Assembly (NCBI GenBank): GCA_030150485.1
Contig: JASLFZ010000051.1
Location: 1 to 19,650, forward strand
Direction of reading: 5' to 3'
Source of the DNA: Candidatus Saccharimonadales bacterium
GTDB taxonomy: Bacteria > Patescibacteriota > Saccharimonadia > UBA4664 > SCTI01
DNA length: 19,650 nucleotides
Position 1 is the stretch's first letter; each line of letters begins with the position of its first letter. The translations under genes were made by a program, and so were the position numbers. Of this stretch, positions 19,045-19,650 are shown one piece after another. The notes beneath the pieces are model-generated. The model saw only the letters and a program-made list of their open reading frames with translations, made no database searches and was not told where the DNA came from.

Positions 19045-19377
19045 TTACTTAACCGGCTGTCTCAGTCCAACCACGTTGCCATTGGCATCTTTAACCTGAG
19101 CGATTAAGAGACCGCCGCCAACGTCCTTGACGTCTTGATGGGTGGTTGCGCCAGCTTCCACCAAGGTTTGTAGGCTTTGCTTAACGTCCCCCACATCTAC
19201 ATAAGCAATGACTGCCTGCCCGTTGGGGTCGAGGCCAACCTCTACATCGCCAGCTTTATATCCAACATAGTACTCGCCATCGGCGTAGGGTTCGGTGCCC
19301 AAAAAGGCCGTAAAAAGGGTTTTACTGGCGCTTAAATCCTTTGCCGGATACACGATTAGCTTAATGTTCTCTGCCAT
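19045..19377 (-). CDS. Glyoxalase/VOC family protein
   Basis: A 110-aa single-unit VOC (glyoxalase/bleomycin-resistance/dioxygenase) protein: KLIVYPAKDLSASKTLFTAFLG is the first beta-alpha unit, GEYYVGYKAGDVEVGLDPNG the middle strands, and VDVGDVKQSLQTLVEAGAT then LLIAQVKDANGNVVGLRQP the second unit. Such proteins bind small molecules, often with a metal, as dimers; no substrate can be assigned, and the usual first-strand His ligand is not evident. AAGGAGG (19388-19382) lies 4 nt before ATG 19377. It is unrelated in sequence to the PhnB-like gene at 11968 beyond the fold. Confidence 0.85.
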   Translation of the reverse strand: MAENIKLIVYPAKDLSASKTLFTAFLGTEPYADGEYYVGYKAGDVEVGLDPNGQAVIAYVDVGDVKQSLQTLVEAGATTHQDVKDVGGGLLIAQVKDANGNVVGLRQPVK

Positions 19378-19415
19378 GGAGCCTCCTTTGGGTAGGTTTG
19401 TTCTTATCTAAGGCC

Positions 19416-19444
19416 ACGTTACGTGATCGCAAGGGGAGTGTCAA
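19416..19444 (-). promoter_or_regulatory. Promoter of the glyoxalase-like gene with overlapping palindrome
   Basis: On the minus strand TTGACA (19444-19439) is 17 nt from TAACGT (19421-19416). The -10 lies inside the palindrome CACGT-T-ACGTG (19415-19425), a possible repressor or activator site. Confidence 0.5.
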
Positions 19445-19500
19445 AGTGCGATATGCCGGAGCATTAGCCATCCCGTTTATGCTTTCTTATTAGTAGTAAA

Positions 19501-19506
19501 TATGAT
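19501..19506 (+). promoter_or_regulatory. Possible -10 upstream of the Clp gene
   Basis: TATGAT at 19501-19506 in an AT-rich tract; no clear -35. A leader of about 60 nt would follow. No CIRCE or CtsR-type inverted repeat is recognised. Confidence 0.3.
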
Positions 19507-19572
19507 AAAAATACACAGACTTTAGAAGTAGCTCATTTTAATTAGGGTCACTCTCGCAAAAAGGAGAAAATT

Positions 19573-19650
19573 GTGTTCGAGAGGTATGATACAAATGCCC
19601 GGGTGGCTATTGTTATGGCAGCGAATAGAGCGCGAGACTTCAAGCACAAC
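19573..19650 (+). CDS. ClpC/ClpB-type ATPase, N-terminal start (3' truncated by window)
   Basis: The first 26 residues, beginning FERYDTNARVAIVMAANRAR after a GTG start, match the opening of the Clp N-domain (M-F-E-R-F-T-x-x-A-R-x-V-V-x-x-A-x-x-x-A-R), which is common to ClpC and ClpB. AAGGAG (19561-19566) lies 6 nt upstream and fixes GTG 19573. The full protein would be an AAA+ unfoldase/disaggregase; whether ClpC or ClpB cannot be told here. The frame is open to the window edge. Confidence 0.75.
   Translation, partial: MFERYDTNARVAIVMAANRARDFKHN

Noticed and set aside
19445..19572. CIRCE or CtsR operator upstream of the Clp gene
   Set aside because: No inverted repeat resembling TTAGCACTC-N9-GAGTGCTAA or the CtsR heptamers could be found by eye.
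1..19650. UGA recoding to glycine (code 25)
   Set aside because: TGA ends several well-supported genes (fibre genes at ATGA overlaps, the two-TM gene) and key proteins contain no in-frame TGA.

Overview
The window reads as a chromosomal segment of a Candidate Phyla Radiation (Patescibacteria) bacterium, most likely a Candidatus Saccharibacteria (TM7) relative. This is inferred from gene content and order, the short SMC, the RNase III variant and the N-terminal style of the phage-fibre-like proteins; there is no rRNA to confirm it. UGA, UAG and UAA all act as stops, so the UGA-recoding code of Gracilibacteria/SR1 does not apply.

Left part (1-9200, all on +) is housekeeping: the end of a GNAT acetyltransferase, then a tight operon DUF177/YceD - rpmF - nusB - NUDIX - rnc, a small acidic hypothetical, an alpha/beta hydrolase, a short smc (818 aa), another small hypothetical, then rpsP - khpA - HIT - trmD. 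It is a remnant of the rnc-smc-ftsY-ffh-rpsP-khpA-rimM-trmD-rplS neighbourhood known from Firmicutes and others, with ftsY, ffh, rimM and rplS missing and other genes in between. S16 and KhpA both carry long acidic Ala/Glu-rich tails.

Middle part (9197-15049) starts with a membrane-anchored class A beta-lactamase-fold/PBP-like serine hydrolase on -, divergent from a Mn-type superoxide dismutase. Then come tRNA-Gln(CUG), an orphan type IV pilin-like protein, and an accessory run of small stand-alone proteins: PhnB-like VOC, DUF1801, YdeI/OmdA, S51-like peptidase, HicB-HicA toxin-antitoxin, a 44-aa ORF, a cluster of three perfect stem-loops, and a GNAT acetyltransferase.

Right part (15096-18201, on -) is the most unusual block: three translationally coupled genes (ATGA overlaps) sharing a related C-terminal domain. 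The first is a 644-aa mosaic of phage-tail-fibre modules with a 104-residue internal duplication; the second has a phage-type module spliced into the shared domain; the third is close to the bare domain. None has a recognisable signal peptide and no other phage structural gene is nearby. They may form a surface or attachment fibre, or be remnants of or captures from a phage. A two-TM protein faces them divergently, followed by a glyoxalase-like gene (-) and the start of a ClpC/ClpB-type ATPase (+) at the right edge.

Two signals recur. Several genes have a good -10 box (often extended, TGN) ending 7-10 nt before the start codon with no Shine-Dalgarno, suggesting leaderless or near-leaderless mRNAs, whereas neighbours with longer leaders have strong AGGAG-type sites. 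Several gene ends carry strong stem-loops, some in tandem and overlapping the stop codon, without a clear U-tract.
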